Positions 1-7,350 of a DNA stretch of 61,167 nucleotides are shown piece after piece. The notes under the pieces were generated by a model that had not been told where the DNA came from, did no database searches, and was given only the letters and a program-made list of their open reading frames with translations. A program made the translations under genes and the position numbers. The stretch is from Oscillospiraceae bacterium (GTDB lineage Bacteria; Bacillota; Clostridia; Oscillospirales; Oscillospiraceae): contig JAGAMN010000013.1 in the NCBI GenBank assembly GCA_017624715.1, positions 1 through 61,167 of the forward strand, given 5' to 3'. How positions within the stretch are numbered: the stretch's first letter is position 1; every line of letters begins with the position of its first letter.

Positions 1-141
1 ACAGATACATTCATTTCTACAACCATGAGCGCATCCAGATAAAAACTGGAGTGGCGCCGCTGACGCTGCGCCACTCCGCTTAAAACTGAATTATTCTACT
101 AAGGGACGCATTTTTGTGCTGTCCGCACAAACTGGGGCAGT
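1..141 (+). mobile_element. 3' end of an IS3-family insertion sequence (cut by window edge)
   Basis: The window opens inside the transposase OrfB of an IS3 element. Bases 3-83 read the C-terminal residues (RYIHFYNHERIQIKTG..., ending LRHSA and a TAA stop). The following 58 bases match the right terminus of the complete copy at 23696-24987 almost base for base, ending GGGGCAGT. A third, decayed copy lies at 39028-39406. The three terminal segments differ by only a few bases, so the family has been active in this genome. How much of this copy lies to the left cannot be seen. Confidence 0.9.
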
Positions 142-264
142 TCATAGCAACATCTCCTTTCTGTTTTTTAAATAATAATAGCATAAAACGAGGAAAATGT
201 GTAGAGGTAGATGCTGTTTGAATATTATGCATTATTTTGGGGAATGGATGCCGGTGTGTTTGGC

Positions 265-521
265 TTACTGACTGGTAGCGGTTTTGCGTTCTTGGGAGTA
301 GGGCGCACTCAGGCGGATGCTGATTCTATGCTTATCAATTTCAAACCGCAGACTGCCTTTTCATTGTCCTCGATCAACTGACAGAGGTCGGGGGAGGTGG
401 CGGCGTAGGCGGTCAGGCGTTTTTTGAACTTGGTATTGTAGGTATAGATTTCTGCGGTGCCGTCGTATTCATTAAAATACAGCTCAGTGACTTTTCGCTT
501 TTTCTTGGGTATCTTTTTCAT
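265..521 (-). pseudogene. Frameshifted small protein found next to integrases
   Basis: The first 54 or so residues (MKKIPKKKRKVTELYFNEYD..., ...TSPDLCQLIEDNE) read in one frame from an ATG at 521 with a GAGG ribosome site. That frame runs into a stop at 309. The neighbouring frame continues with RFEIDKHRISIRLSAPYSQE and stops at 265, and this is the tail I would expect for this small family, which often sits by integrases in Firmicutes elements. A one-base slip near base 355 therefore appears to have broken the gene. Function is unknown. A sequencing error is the main alternative. Confidence 0.6.
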
Positions 522-546
522 AAAACCTCACTTTCTTTGATTCATT

Positions 547-568
547 TTCCCGGCTCTAGAGCTGGGAA
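547..568. repeat. Near-perfect 22-bp palindrome
   Basis: The arms TTCCCGGCTCT and AGAGCTGGGAA pair over 11 positions with one G-T wobble and no real loop. The palindrome lies 25 bp upstream of the small minus-strand gene and downstream of the integrase terminator, so it may be an operator. No T-tract follows, so it is a poor terminator. Confidence 0.5.
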
Positions 569-590
569 ATAGGGAGTAAAATCTGACAGC

Positions 591-626
591 AAAGGCTGGG
601 ACGATGCGTTGGTCGTCCCAGCCTTT
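591..626. terminator. Hairpin between the integrase and the small gene
   Basis: AAAGGCTGGGACGA pairs with TCGTCCCAGCCTTT across an 8-nt loop (14 bp stem). It starts 23 bp beyond the integrase stop codon and probably ends that transcript; T-runs are short on both strands. Confidence 0.7.
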
Positions 627-648
627 TCTATCGGCTACAAAGCCGAAT

Positions 649-1791
649 TTACAAGCTCAGGATATTTCCCATGGTCTGAGCTGCTTCTTTCTGCGCTGCT
701 GTAGTCACATGAGCGTAGGTGTCCAGGGTGAAGCCTGCGGAGAAGTGACCAAGCATTCCGCTGACTGTCTTGATGTCCACGCCGTTCTGGAGGGCGATGG
801 TTGCGAAGGTGTGGCGGAGGTCGTGGAATCTGACCTTCGGGATGCCAGCTCGTTCCAGCACTCGCTTCAACATATTGTTGACACTGTCCGGGGAGATGGG
901 ACCGCCGTTGGGGGACGGGAATACGTACTGATCATTGGTTTTGAGCTTCTGCTCTCGCAAGACTTCGATTGCCTGGGGCGAGATGCTTACCGCCCGGTAG
1001 GAATTCTTGGTTTTCAGCGGCGCTTCCACGATCTGACCGTCCACTCTCGCTACCTGCCGCCGCACCTTAATGATGCCATTCTTCCAGTCAATGTCACTCC
1101 ACTTCAGTCCGAGGAGTTCGCCTCTACGCAACCCGGTAGCGAGCTCAATGTAGTACATCTCGTAGACACCACTCCGCTTCGCTTCTTCCAGGAACGCATT
1201 GAGCTGCTCGGCAGGTACCGTCTGCATCTCCTTGTGCTCTACCTTGGGGAGCTCGCAGGCATCGGTGGGATTGTTCAGGATGATCTTCTGAGCCACTGCC
1301 AGATCCATAGCGGAGGAAATTACTTGATTGATATTCCGCACCGTCTTTGCCGACAATCCCTTCGGCTGCTCTTTGGACTCAATTCGTTCCACTCTGCCCT
1401 TGGTCAGCAGCTTACGATAGAATTTCTGCAAGTCCATGGTGGTCAGCTTTTCCAAGGGGATGTTTCCGATGTTGGGCTTGATGTGATTGTCGATGTAGCC
1501 TTTGTAGGTTTGATGACTGGACGGCCTGACCTTGATCTTTGCTACATTTTCAAACCAAGTATCCATCCAAGTCCCTACGGTGTATTGTCCGGTCTTGGTA
1601 AAGTCCACTTGTCCGGCTTCTATCAAAGCTCTTGCCAGCTTTTCTTTGACCTCTGCTTGAGTCTTGCCCAGGACATTCTTGAAGATCTGCTTGCCGGTGA
1701 CCGGGTCGTGGCCTGCGGTGTACCGACCTTCCCAGCGACCATCTTTCCTTTTGCGAATGTTGCCTTCGCCGTTTGCTCGTTTCTTTGCCAT
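649..1791 (-). CDS. int: Tyrosine recombinase / integrase
   Basis: A site-specific tyrosine recombinase of about 380 residues. It has an N-terminal arm-binding domain (RKRKDGRWEGRY), a SAM-like core-binding domain (from about residue 70 to 170) and a C-terminal catalytic domain. Catalytic motifs are visible: the first Arg in ATGLRRGELLGL, HDLRHTF, the LGH box and the Tyr nucleophile in TLDTYAHV. I place the start at the ATG at 1791 because GGAGTTGATAAA sits just ahead of it; an earlier in-frame start at 1818 lacks this site. It should insert and excise the surrounding element, whose attachment site is probably the initiator-tRNA end at 11329-11373. An excisionase-like gene is upstream at 2687-2896. 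Confidence 0.96.
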   Translation of the reverse strand: MAKKRANGEGNIRKRKDGRWEGRYTAGHDPVTGKQIFKNVLGKTQAEVKEKLARALIEAGQVDFTKTGQYTVGTWMDTWFENVAKIKVRPSSHQTYKGYIDNHIKPNIGNIPLEKLTTMDLQKFYRKLLTKGRVERIESKEQPKGLSAKTVRNINQVISSAMDLAVAQKIILNNPTDACELPKVEHKEMQTVPAEQLNAFLEEAKRSGVYEMYYIELATGLRRGELLGLKWSDIDWKNGIIKVRRQVARVDGQIVEAPLKTKNSYRAVSISPQAIEVLREQKLKTNDQYVFPSPNGGPISPDSVNNMLKRVLERAGIPKVRFHDLRHTFATIALQNGVDIKTVSGMLGHFSAGFTLDTYAHVTTAAQKEAAQTMGNILSL

Positions 1792-1849
1792 TTTATCAAC
1801 TCCTTTCGTAGCGCACACATTACCACACTAATTCGAAAATAGCTATTCA

Positions 1850-2333
1850 CCAAACCCACCAAATGCTGCGAATCTGACGATATTTGAAATCGACCCCCAC
1901 AAAACCAGTTGCGGCACTAAGGAAACCACATTTTCAGACGCCTTTGCCTGTTTAAGGGGTGAAAATCGACCCCTCCCGGCAATATGGACAACACTTTCAA
2001 ATAGTGCTTGCGGCTCTAAGAGAAAACCGCCCGGCATTGCCGGACGGCGGGGTTCGGGCGGGGGAATTGACCCCCGCCCTTATTCCTGCACCTCGTTCGC
2101 AAGAACGAGGTCGTTCCTCTTTGTGCATAATACTGATGCCATTTCCTCTTGAAGTGGGTTCGGGCAACTGCCCGATTTTGCGTCAGGCGGACAGCCAGAC
2201 GCTCTGCTTGCCCCAGGCCGAAGCCTGGGAAATCCGTCCTGAACGGTGGTTTTCCGCGCTGAGGGGTATACACATCCCAGACTTTTCGGAAAGGCTCACA
2301 CAGGGGCAACACCGCCCTCACAGGGGCGAATGC
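1850..2333. other. Gene-free stretch with three adjacent hairpins
   Basis: No convincing gene is present between the integrase and the HTH gene. Three GC-rich inverted repeats lie in a row: CCGGC/GCCGG (2031-2043), GGGCGGGGG/CCCCCGCCC (2056-2079) and CCTCGTTC/GAACGAGG with a GCAA tetraloop (2091-2110). They could be transcription terminators for the HTH operon, protein-binding sites for recombination or replication, or a structured RNA. The sequence does not decide between these. Confidence 0.5.
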
Positions 2334-2690
2334 TTATGCGACGAAGAGAGGGAGTTCCTCATTCTCCACCACATCCGAGTCCCGATAGATTTCCGGGTTC
2401 TCCAGCGAATAGAGGGTGTAAACATTATTCCGATACTTTCTGTTGCTTGCATACTTGCCAATGGAAATCAGTTTGCGTTTACACATCTTTGCGATACGAT
2501 CTTCCAAGGTGCTGATGGAAATGCCCAAGTCCTGGTGCATCGTTTCGATGCTGGGCCAGCATTCACTGTCGGCATTCATCCGGCGAACCAGGTACGACAG
2601 AATCATAAATTCATACGGATCGAGGCCCAGGTTGAACACTTCGTTGGGCATCATGTAAAAGTTTTTTGTCGGCTTTTTCCACTTTTTCAT
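2334..2690 (-). CDS. Small helix-turn-helix protein, replication-initiator-like
   Basis: A protein of 118 residues beginning MKKWKKPTKNFYMMPNEVF. It has a winged-HTH signature typical of element-borne replication or regulatory proteins: FMILSYLVRRMN, then WPSIETMHQDLGISISTLEDRIAKM as the recognition part. The ATG overlaps the TGA of the excisionase-like gene (ATGA), and GGAGGTGGCAGC forms the ribosome site, so the two are translationally coupled. The likely role is DNA binding within the element (replication initiation or control of excision), by analogy with HTH_36-type proteins. The exact function is not shown by the sequence. Confidence 0.75.
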   Translation of the reverse strand: MKKWKKPTKNFYMMPNEVFNLGLDPYEFMILSYLVRRMNADSECWPSIETMHQDLGISISTLEDRIAKMCKRKLISIGKYASNRKYRNNVYTLYSLENPEIYRDSDVVENEELPLFVA

Positions 2691-2896
2691 GCTGCCACCT
2701 CCGTATTTTCATCGATCCATGCGATGAACTTATCCCTGGGAATAACAATGCGGTTCCCAATTTTGATGTGAGGAAATCCAGCGGAGCGAACCAATTCGTA
2801 TGCCCCGGCTCTGGAAATTCCCAGCACCTCACCTACCTCCGGCACAGAAAGCATCAGCGGTAAGTCCTCATAGTTTTTGTACTTGCTTGTTCTCAA
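2687..2896 (-). CDS. Excisionase-like MerR-type HTH protein
   Basis: A 69-residue protein with a single MerR/excisionase helix-turn-helix: LMLSVPEVGEVLGISRAGAY, then ELVRSAGFPHIKIGNRIVIP, the typical wing of the HTH_17 family. Start is TTG at 2896, seven bases after AGGAGG. Such proteins bend DNA and direct the integrase to excision, or act as small regulators. The coupling to the HTH gene downstream and the integrase further on fits an excision-control module. Confidence 0.85.
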   Translation of the reverse strand: MRTSKYKNYEDLPLMLSVPEVGEVLGISRAGAYELVRSAGFPHIKIGNRIVIPRDKFIAWIDENTEVAA

Positions 2897-3000
2897 ATAG
2901 TAACCTCCTCATGAAATTATTTTGGGTTTCACTATATAGGACACTCGCAGAAGATTTGTAAACCAATTTTGGTAAACTTTTTACAAAAATTTTCGGAGTC

Positions 3001-3393
3001 TCATTTTACAATGAGACTCCGCAGGTGGTCATGAATTTTCCGCAGCCGTTTTGAGATCGCCATTTTGGTCACACCATATCTTCTGCCAATCTGTTCCATG
3101 GATAGTTCATGGTAGTAGTACAGGCAGAGGAGCTTGCGATCATCATCAGACAAGGTTTGATAAGCATTTCGCAGATCCTGCTTTCGAAGATTTCGAAATG
3201 CCTGTTTAAACGTCGGATCCGAAGGTTCGTCAGTGAAAAGATCTGGCACCGTTGCAATGTCGAAACCGACATAGTTCACATGACGCTGCTCCTGCCTATG
3301 CATAGCTGCATTGTGCAGCCGATCCCGCTCCAAGAATTCCGCGACCTCGTCGGATACGGTAATTTGCTGACCATAATATGTAATGCTTCTCAA
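3001..3393 (-). CDS. Sigma-70 region 4-like small protein
   Basis: About 130 residues. The C-terminal half carries a sigma region 4 helix-turn-helix (LSDDDRKLLCLYYYHELSME, QIGRRYGVTKMAISKRLRKI). No clear region 2 core-binding part is visible. The start is taken as TTG at 3393, giving MRSITYYGQQITVSDEV, with AAAGGA upstream. A longer frame opens from a GTG at 3522 but its extra residues look non-coding. Similar proteins are common in Firmicutes integrative elements, where they act as element-specific transcription factors. It lies upstream of the excisionase/HTH pair on the same strand. Confidence 0.75.
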   Translation of the reverse strand: MRSITYYGQQITVSDEVAEFLERDRLHNAAMHRQEQRHVNYVGFDIATVPDLFTDEPSDPTFKQAFRNLRKQDLRNAYQTLSDDDRKLLCLYYYHELSMEQIGRRYGVTKMAISKRLRKIHDHLRSLIVK

Positions 3394-3678
3394 TCTATGC
3401 CATCCTTTCCGGTGCAGAAAGGGCACAGATATGGGCCGAAACAGAGCATCCCCCTGCCGCTGTCCGTATCCTGGAGCTGAACGGAAAGACTGAGGCCGCA
3501 TATCTGCGCACCTCATCGGCACAAAGTGTAGTTTTTCGTTAAGTAAGTTGGGTTGTTCGTCTGATGATGGAATGATTATAGCGAATTTCTATAATTTAAT
3601 CAAGAACAAATGTGCGAATTATGTCGAAGGTTTTTGCTTGCAAGTGATTTCTTTCATTTCCTGGGTTGAAAAAAGAAC

Positions 3679-3731
3679 TTGCAATTTACGGATTTCTAAG
3701 CTAACATACCACAAATTTTAAAGGGGGTATG
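3679..3731 (+). promoter_or_regulatory. Promoter and dyad of the DUF6809-like gene (copy 1)
   Basis: TTGCAA (3679-3684), a 17-bp spacer and TAACAT (3702-3707) form a plausible sigma-A promoter. CATACC (3705-3710) is mirrored by GGTATG (3726-3731), overlapping the -10 box on one side and the ribosome site on the other. The same two boxes with the same spacer and an equivalent dyad occur before the paralogue at 21560, which supports a functional, jointly regulated promoter. Confidence 0.65.
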
Positions 3732-3737
3732 CCATCT

Positions 3738-4037
3738 ATGAAATCCTATTTCGAGAAACTGAAAGCCTATATCCAATCGAAGCCACCCAATTATGGCGAT
3801 GGTGAGTCCGTGCTGACCATGCTCTACGAATGCCACAACGAAAGTAATCCCTATGATAACGAACAGATAAAGGAGGACTTCAACGAGCTCTACCGCCTGA
3901 TGAACGGCATGGAGCTGTGGGATATGGATAGAATCATCTATCCAGTTTGCAGGCTTTGCCGGGATCACGAGCGATCCGGCTTCATCGAGGGAATCAAGAT
4001 TGGAGTCCTATTACAGGCAGAACTGACAGAGGAATAA
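3738..4037 (+). CDS. DUF6809-like small protein (copy 1)
   Basis: A 99-residue acidic helical protein: MKSYFEKLKAYIQ at the start and GFIEGIKIGVLLQAELTEE at the end. It resembles the DUF6809 family of small clostridial proteins. I chose the ATG at 3738 over the one at 3729 because AAGGGGG lies ten bases before it and the alignment with the paralogue at 21560-21859 begins there. The two share the core LYECHNESNPYDNEQIK and MNGM..., YPVC.LCRDHE. Function unknown. It lies alone on the plus strand inside the integrative element, between the sigma-like gene and the retron, and is followed by a strong hairpin. Confidence 0.8.
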   Translation: MKSYFEKLKAYIQSKPPNYGDGESVLTMLYECHNESNPYDNEQIKEDFNELYRLMNGMELWDMDRIIYPVCRLCRDHERSGFIEGIKIGVLLQAELTEE

Positions 4038-4039
4038 AA

Positions 4040-4076
4040 CAGCAGCACCGGTCTGATCATTAGACCGGTGCTGCTG
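4040..4076 (+). terminator. Strong hairpin after the DUF6809-like gene
   Basis: CAGCAGCACCGGTCT pairs with AGACCGGTGCTGCTG over 15 bp with a 7-nt loop, three bases after the stop codon. No T-run follows on either side, so termination efficiency is uncertain. Confidence 0.65.
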
Positions 4077-4205
4077 GCATCTGGAAGGGGTTTAATTGTT
4101 TTATGAGTATTGTTAGGTGGTGCCGGGCGGTAAGGTTACCTATTGTTTAGCGGTATAAGAAACACAGAGACTCTTGATTATTACCATTTTGTATGCAGAT
4201 ATAGA

Positions 4206-5132
4206 TCAAAGGGCATCGATCAAATCTTTTAGCGATTTGTACCCCAAATCAGAGAGCCGCCTTTTCATTGCCGAGGAATAGCAATCCTCATATCCTTGTT
4301 TTTCAACAGAGAGAATAAAAGACTGGATTCCTTTCACATGCCGTATGAGCTCACCATCTTTACTTTCTAAGCAACGAAGAGCATCCCAGTACAACTGTTT
4401 TTTGACAGATCGCCCTATTGTTAGTGACCTATATCCTGATTGATCCTTGATAACATTTATTCCGGTAATTCTTACATGGTTAGATACATAAAGACTATAA
4501 GAACGTGTTTTGTGCCCATTCAAGTGAAGACCATAACGCTTTAGAATTGAATCAGCGGTTGAAGCAATCAGCGATTCAACATCCGGAAGCTTTGCTGTGC
4601 AATCTGTTTTAAATGAAATCGTAAGGTCATCAGCGTACCGAGTATAGATAATATTACTCAGCGCCATTTGTTTGAGCTTACCATAAAAGATGCCATCAAA
4701 CTCTTTCAAATAAATATTTGAAAGAAGTGGGGAGGTTATAAAACCAAGTGGGATTCCGCGTTTACTGACACTACAAGCACTGACAATGTCATTGCATTCC
4801 TTTTGGCTAATTTGGTTGGCTTGAGCAAGATTGATTTCGTAAAACAGTGTAGACGAAAGTTGCTTATGGCATATGTTATGAAAGAAATCTTTAATGTCAA
4901 GCATAATGAAATAATCATTATACATATGTGCTTGTGCGTTATCGTAGATTGACCGCCCTTTTACATATCCTTTGGAAAAAATAGAGGGGATAAAGCGCTG
5001 TTCCAAGAAATCGTTAATTTGTTGGTGATATGTCCGTAATTCACAGTCGTTTGAACGATAAGATACTATTTTCCGCAGTTTGTTTTTGGTTTTAATATAC
5101 GAGATTCTAACATCTGGGTTCGTACTGTTCAT
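4206..5132 (-). CDS. Retron reverse transcriptase
   Basis: A 308-residue reverse transcriptase of retron type. It copies part of its own structured RNA into a branched msDNA. Visible motifs are MLDIKDFFHNI (motif A, catalytic Asp), GIPLGFITSPLLSNIYL (motif B), YTRYADDLTISF (motif C, the YADD active site), LHLNGHKTR (motif D/E region) and RITGINV, the place of the retron VTG signature. There is no maturase or endonuclease domain, which argues against a group II intron. The ATG overlaps the TGA of the upstream effector (ATGA), so the two are coupled. The order ncRNA, effector, RT is that of NDT-type (type II) retrons. Confidence 0.93.
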   Translation of the reverse strand: MNSTNPDVRISYIKTKNKLRKIVSYRSNDCELRTYHQQINDFLEQRFIPSIFSKGYVKGRSIYDNAQAHMYNDYFIMLDIKDFFHNICHKQLSSTLFYEINLAQANQISQKECNDIVSACSVSKRGIPLGFITSPLLSNIYLKEFDGIFYGKLKQMALSNIIYTRYADDLTISFKTDCTAKLPDVESLIASTADSILKRYGLHLNGHKTRSYSLYVSNHVRITGINVIKDQSGYRSLTIGRSVKKQLYWDALRCLESKDGELIRHVKGIQSFILSVEKQGYEDCYSSAMKRRLSDLGYKSLKDLIDAL

Positions 5133-6226
5133 TTAAACAACCTCCCAAACGCTGTCTCTTGTCTTGTTTTTATGTATTCGGGAAAAACAGTTCCAATCTG
5201 GTCCATTTCAGTGGTAATTCGAATTTTTCTGCGTTCATCCGTTTCGTCTTGCTGTTCAAGTGCAATTAGCCGTGCTGCCTGGAGCATGTACAGGTAGTAA
5301 CCAACAGCAGAGCGCAGTTTACATACAGACGCTTTTAAGCAGCATTCCAGAGCAAACCCGTTTAAATCTATACCCTCAATTTCAGATACGGTGTTCAGCA
5401 GAATTTTCTCGTATTGATTTACGATATATGTCACATGTTCACTAATTTTCTTTACTTTGCGATATTCTGTTCGGAACTCTCCTACAAAAAACATCGAAAG
5501 CAATTGAATCTTTAATGCATCGGGATGAATTGAGATAAGGATCTTTTGTTGCTCAGGATCAATTTCGTAATTGACTCTTTCGGGAGCAGCTGAAGATTTT
5601 CCATAACTATTTCTGGCAAATGCGACTTTCTTCAATTGTGAGGTCGGTGTTGCAAAAGAAATGATTTGCCTTCCGAGATGAGCGCCTATTTGATTGTTAT
5701 GAAAGTATGTGTAATAGTCACTTTTTTCGGAAGAACGGCGCTTAACTTCAATATCCGGATAAAAGATGATTTGAGCACCAATTCGATTGCTGCTAGCCTT
5801 TTTTCCCATGAATGCACCAGAGATAAATCCGGTTATTTTGCGTTCATCAATGGCTATATCATCTGGTGTGAGAACACATATTTTAGAAGCCAAGGAAGGA
5901 TTGATTGCAAACATGCCCAGCTCAGCGGCAGTAGAAATAGTTTCATGAATGATAAAGATACTATTGGCATAGAGAGATGCCAACTGCTCAACCTGCGCTA
6001 GGTTTTTCAGAAAGGCCGAATCATATGATAAATATTGCATATTGCTTTTACCGAATACAAAGTTATCTTCCAAGATAATTGCCCTGCATCCCGGTATGTT
6101 GGCCTCTAAGAATGACCGCAAAATATTTCTCTTCTCACGAATATCAGCTTGCGCATATTGATTGCCGCAAAGAAAAGTTATATTAAGAGGGTCTTGATAC
6201 GTAAATGTTTTATCAAATAAATACAC
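5129..6226 (-). CDS. Retron effector, nucleoside deoxyribosyltransferase-like (St85/RcaT-type)
   Basis: About 365 residues. The N-terminal part has the look of a nucleoside-deoxyribosyltransferase-like fold used by type II retron toxins: LNITFLCGN, then CRAIILEDNFVF and the key FIIHETISTAAELGMF, where Glu, Ser and the AELG turn sit as in the NDT active site. The C-terminal part is helical and unassigned. In known systems (Eco1, St85) this protein is held inactive by the RT-msDNA complex and becomes toxic on phage attack. The start is taken as GTG at 6226, eight bases after GGAGG. An upstream GTG at 6262 would overlap the a2 arm of the retron RNA and has no ribosome site. The family name is from memory of the motif pattern. 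Confidence 0.82.
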   Translation of the reverse strand: MYLFDKTFTYQDPLNITFLCGNQYAQADIREKRNILRSFLEANIPGCRAIILEDNFVFGKSNMQYLSYDSAFLKNLAQVEQLASLYANSIFIIHETISTAAELGMFAINPSLASKICVLTPDDIAIDERKITGFISGAFMGKKASSNRIGAQIIFYPDIEVKRRSSEKSDYYTYFHNNQIGAHLGRQIISFATPTSQLKKVAFARNSYGKSSAAPERVNYEIDPEQQKILISIHPDALKIQLLSMFFVGEFRTEYRKVKKISEHVTYIVNQYEKILLNTVSEIEGIDLNGFALECCLKASVCKLRSAVGYYLYMLQAARLIALEQQDETDERRKIRITTEMDQIGTVFPEYIKTRQETAFGRLFK

Positions 6227-6251
6227 AACGTCACCCTCCTGATCGTAGAAA

Positions 6252-6461
6252 AAGGACTCCACTTGAATTTGTTAGAATTTATTGAAAAGGAATAAAACAG
6301 CAGCGGCGTTCTCGGGCGGAGCGGAGCCGCGGAGCCCGATGGTTGTTGATGCTGTTTTATTGCTTATAATACAGCATGGCTGGACAGCCATCCAAATTCA
6401 ACTCATTTATGATACGTCAACCTTAACTGCTAAGGCGGCATAACGCCTTACTGGAGTCCTT
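6252..6461 (-). ncRNA. Retron msr-msd RNA
   Basis: On the minus strand the first ten bases AAGGACTCCA (a1, 6452-6461) are the exact complement of the last ten, TGGAGTCCTT (a2, 6252-6261), as expected for a retron primary transcript. Between them lie two msr-like hairpins: TAAGGCG/CGCCTTA (6431-6450) and ATGGCT/AGCCAT with a GTCC loop (6376-6391). A large msd-like hairpin follows, whose 12-bp base AATAAAACAGCA/TGCTGTTTTATT spans 6291-6361, with an inner CGGGC/GCCCG stem. A G lies next to a1 and could be the branching base. The RNA sits directly upstream of the effector and RT genes. Confidence 0.85.
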
Positions 6462-6467
6462 ACTTTA

Positions 6468-6496
6468 AATATATCATAAGTATGCAGAAATATCAA
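6468..6496 (-). promoter_or_regulatory. Promoter of the retron operon
   Basis: On the minus strand TTGATA (6491-6496), a 17-bp spacer and TATATT (6468-6473) lie so that transcription would begin at about 6461, exactly the first base of the a1 arm. The promoter is inside the last codons of the upstream unknown gene (stop at 6474). Confidence 0.7.
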
Positions 6497-7127
6497 ATCC
6501 TTTTATATCTGTAAACAATTCTGCTGTGTTTTTGTTGTCGACAGGATGTTTCAAGTGTACGGGGTAACCAATAGCTTCAAGATACTGCTTGCTCGATAAA
6601 CCGTTATTTCCGTAGTAATCTATGAGAGTTATGTACTTAACTAAAGTCTGCTTACTGAAAGCTGGGATTTTTTTGCGATCCTCATGGCATTTATCTTTAG
6701 AGAAAATGAAGTTGAGAAGAAAGACAAAATCGTTGTAATTGACCACGGTATCGGAATATAGCTCAAGGGCTTTCGTTTCTGGGTAGTGTGTTATGCCGCA
6801 ACCTTCAAATTCTTCACCAGATATTTTGAACTTTATTTTGGACGATTGCCCTTTATATAAATCAATAAACTGCTGTAAGAACCAATCACGGTCTACTTTG
6901 CTCATACCACAAATGCAATTGATAATCTGTAAATCAGACATATGCACACGTTGCTTGCCGTCGACGATGAGCAACATAGATTTTTCACGTTTCTTAATAA
7001 TAAAACTTAAAGTAGTTTTTTGGTCAATAGGCTCTACTTCAATAAAGCAACCAAAGGCATCGTCGGCTCCTTCGAATTGATCGCGTATATTTTTATAGAT
7101 GGAATCAATCTTTCCTAGAAAATCCAT
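6474..7127 (-). CDS. Unknown protein beside the retron
   Basis: A soluble protein of 217 residues starting MDFLGKIDSIYKNIRDQF; ATG at 7127 follows GGGGTGA. I do not recognise a family. It begins with a helical stretch, then a beta-rich middle (KTTLSFIIKKREKSMLLIVDG) and ends with helices (KQTLVKYITLIDYYGNNG). No transmembrane segment, signal peptide or catalytic motif is evident. It is AT-rich like the retron and lies 13 bp upstream of the retron RNA on the same strand, with the retron promoter inside its 3' end. It may be an independent cargo gene or an accessory component; only the position suggests a link. Confidence 0.7.
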   Translation of the reverse strand: MDFLGKIDSIYKNIRDQFEGADDAFGCFIEVEPIDQKTTLSFIIKKREKSMLLIVDGKQRVHMSDLQIINCICGMSKVDRDWFLQQFIDLYKGQSSKIKFKISGEEFEGCGITHYPETKALELYSDTVVNYNDFVFLLNFIFSKDKCHEDRKKIPAFSKQTLVKYITLIDYYGNNGLSSKQYLEAIGYPVHLKHPVDNKNTAELFTDIKGFDISAYL

Positions 7128-7202
7128 AAATTCACCCCTGGTATCATAGTAATTTACATTAGTATACAACTTTCGACTTAAGTTGGCAATAAAAAACTAT
7201 GA

Positions 7203-7225
7203 CCTATGGAGGTATAGACCATAGG
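7203..7225. repeat. Inverted repeat in the divergent region
   Basis: CCTATGG and CCATAGG flank a 9-bp centre between the unknown minus-strand gene and the Fic gene. A candidate protein-binding dyad for the minus-strand gene's control region. Confidence 0.45.
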
Positions 7226-7255
7226 GAATATTCTGCTGCACTGGAACCCCAAAAG

Positions 7256-7339
7256 TTCCCCAACTCGTTTTCTCAAAAGAATAATCAACTTGCATATTGG
7301 GGAATAATTTGCTATAGTATTAATAAAAAAGTTCCCCAA
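7256..7339 (+). promoter_or_regulatory. Fic promoter with three TTCCCCAA motifs
   Basis: A strong promoter, TTGCAT (7290-7295), 17-bp spacer, TATAGT (7313-7318), precedes the Fic gene. The octamer TTCCCCAA occurs at 7256-7263 and 7332-7339, the second just before the GGAGG ribosome site. Its inverse TTGGGGAA (7297-7304) lies between the -35 and -10 boxes. Such placement is typical of repressor sites, so the Fic-helicase unit is probably tightly controlled. Confidence 0.65.
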
Positions 7340-7350
7340 GGAGGTTCGTT

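Noticed and set aside
1959-2771. A 270-codon plus-strand frame between the integrase and the excisionase region
   Set aside because: It runs antisense through two real HTH genes and over the hairpin row; no ribosome site and no plausible protein.
3705-3731. A translational riboswitch-like hairpin hiding the ribosome site of the DUF6809-like gene
   Set aside because: The conserved promoter boxes place the likely transcript start at or after the first arm, so the arm would not be in the RNA; a DNA operator is the simpler reading.
4206-5132. A group II intron maturase
   Set aside because: The protein is short, lacks maturase and endonuclease domains, and is coupled to an effector gene and a retron-like RNA.
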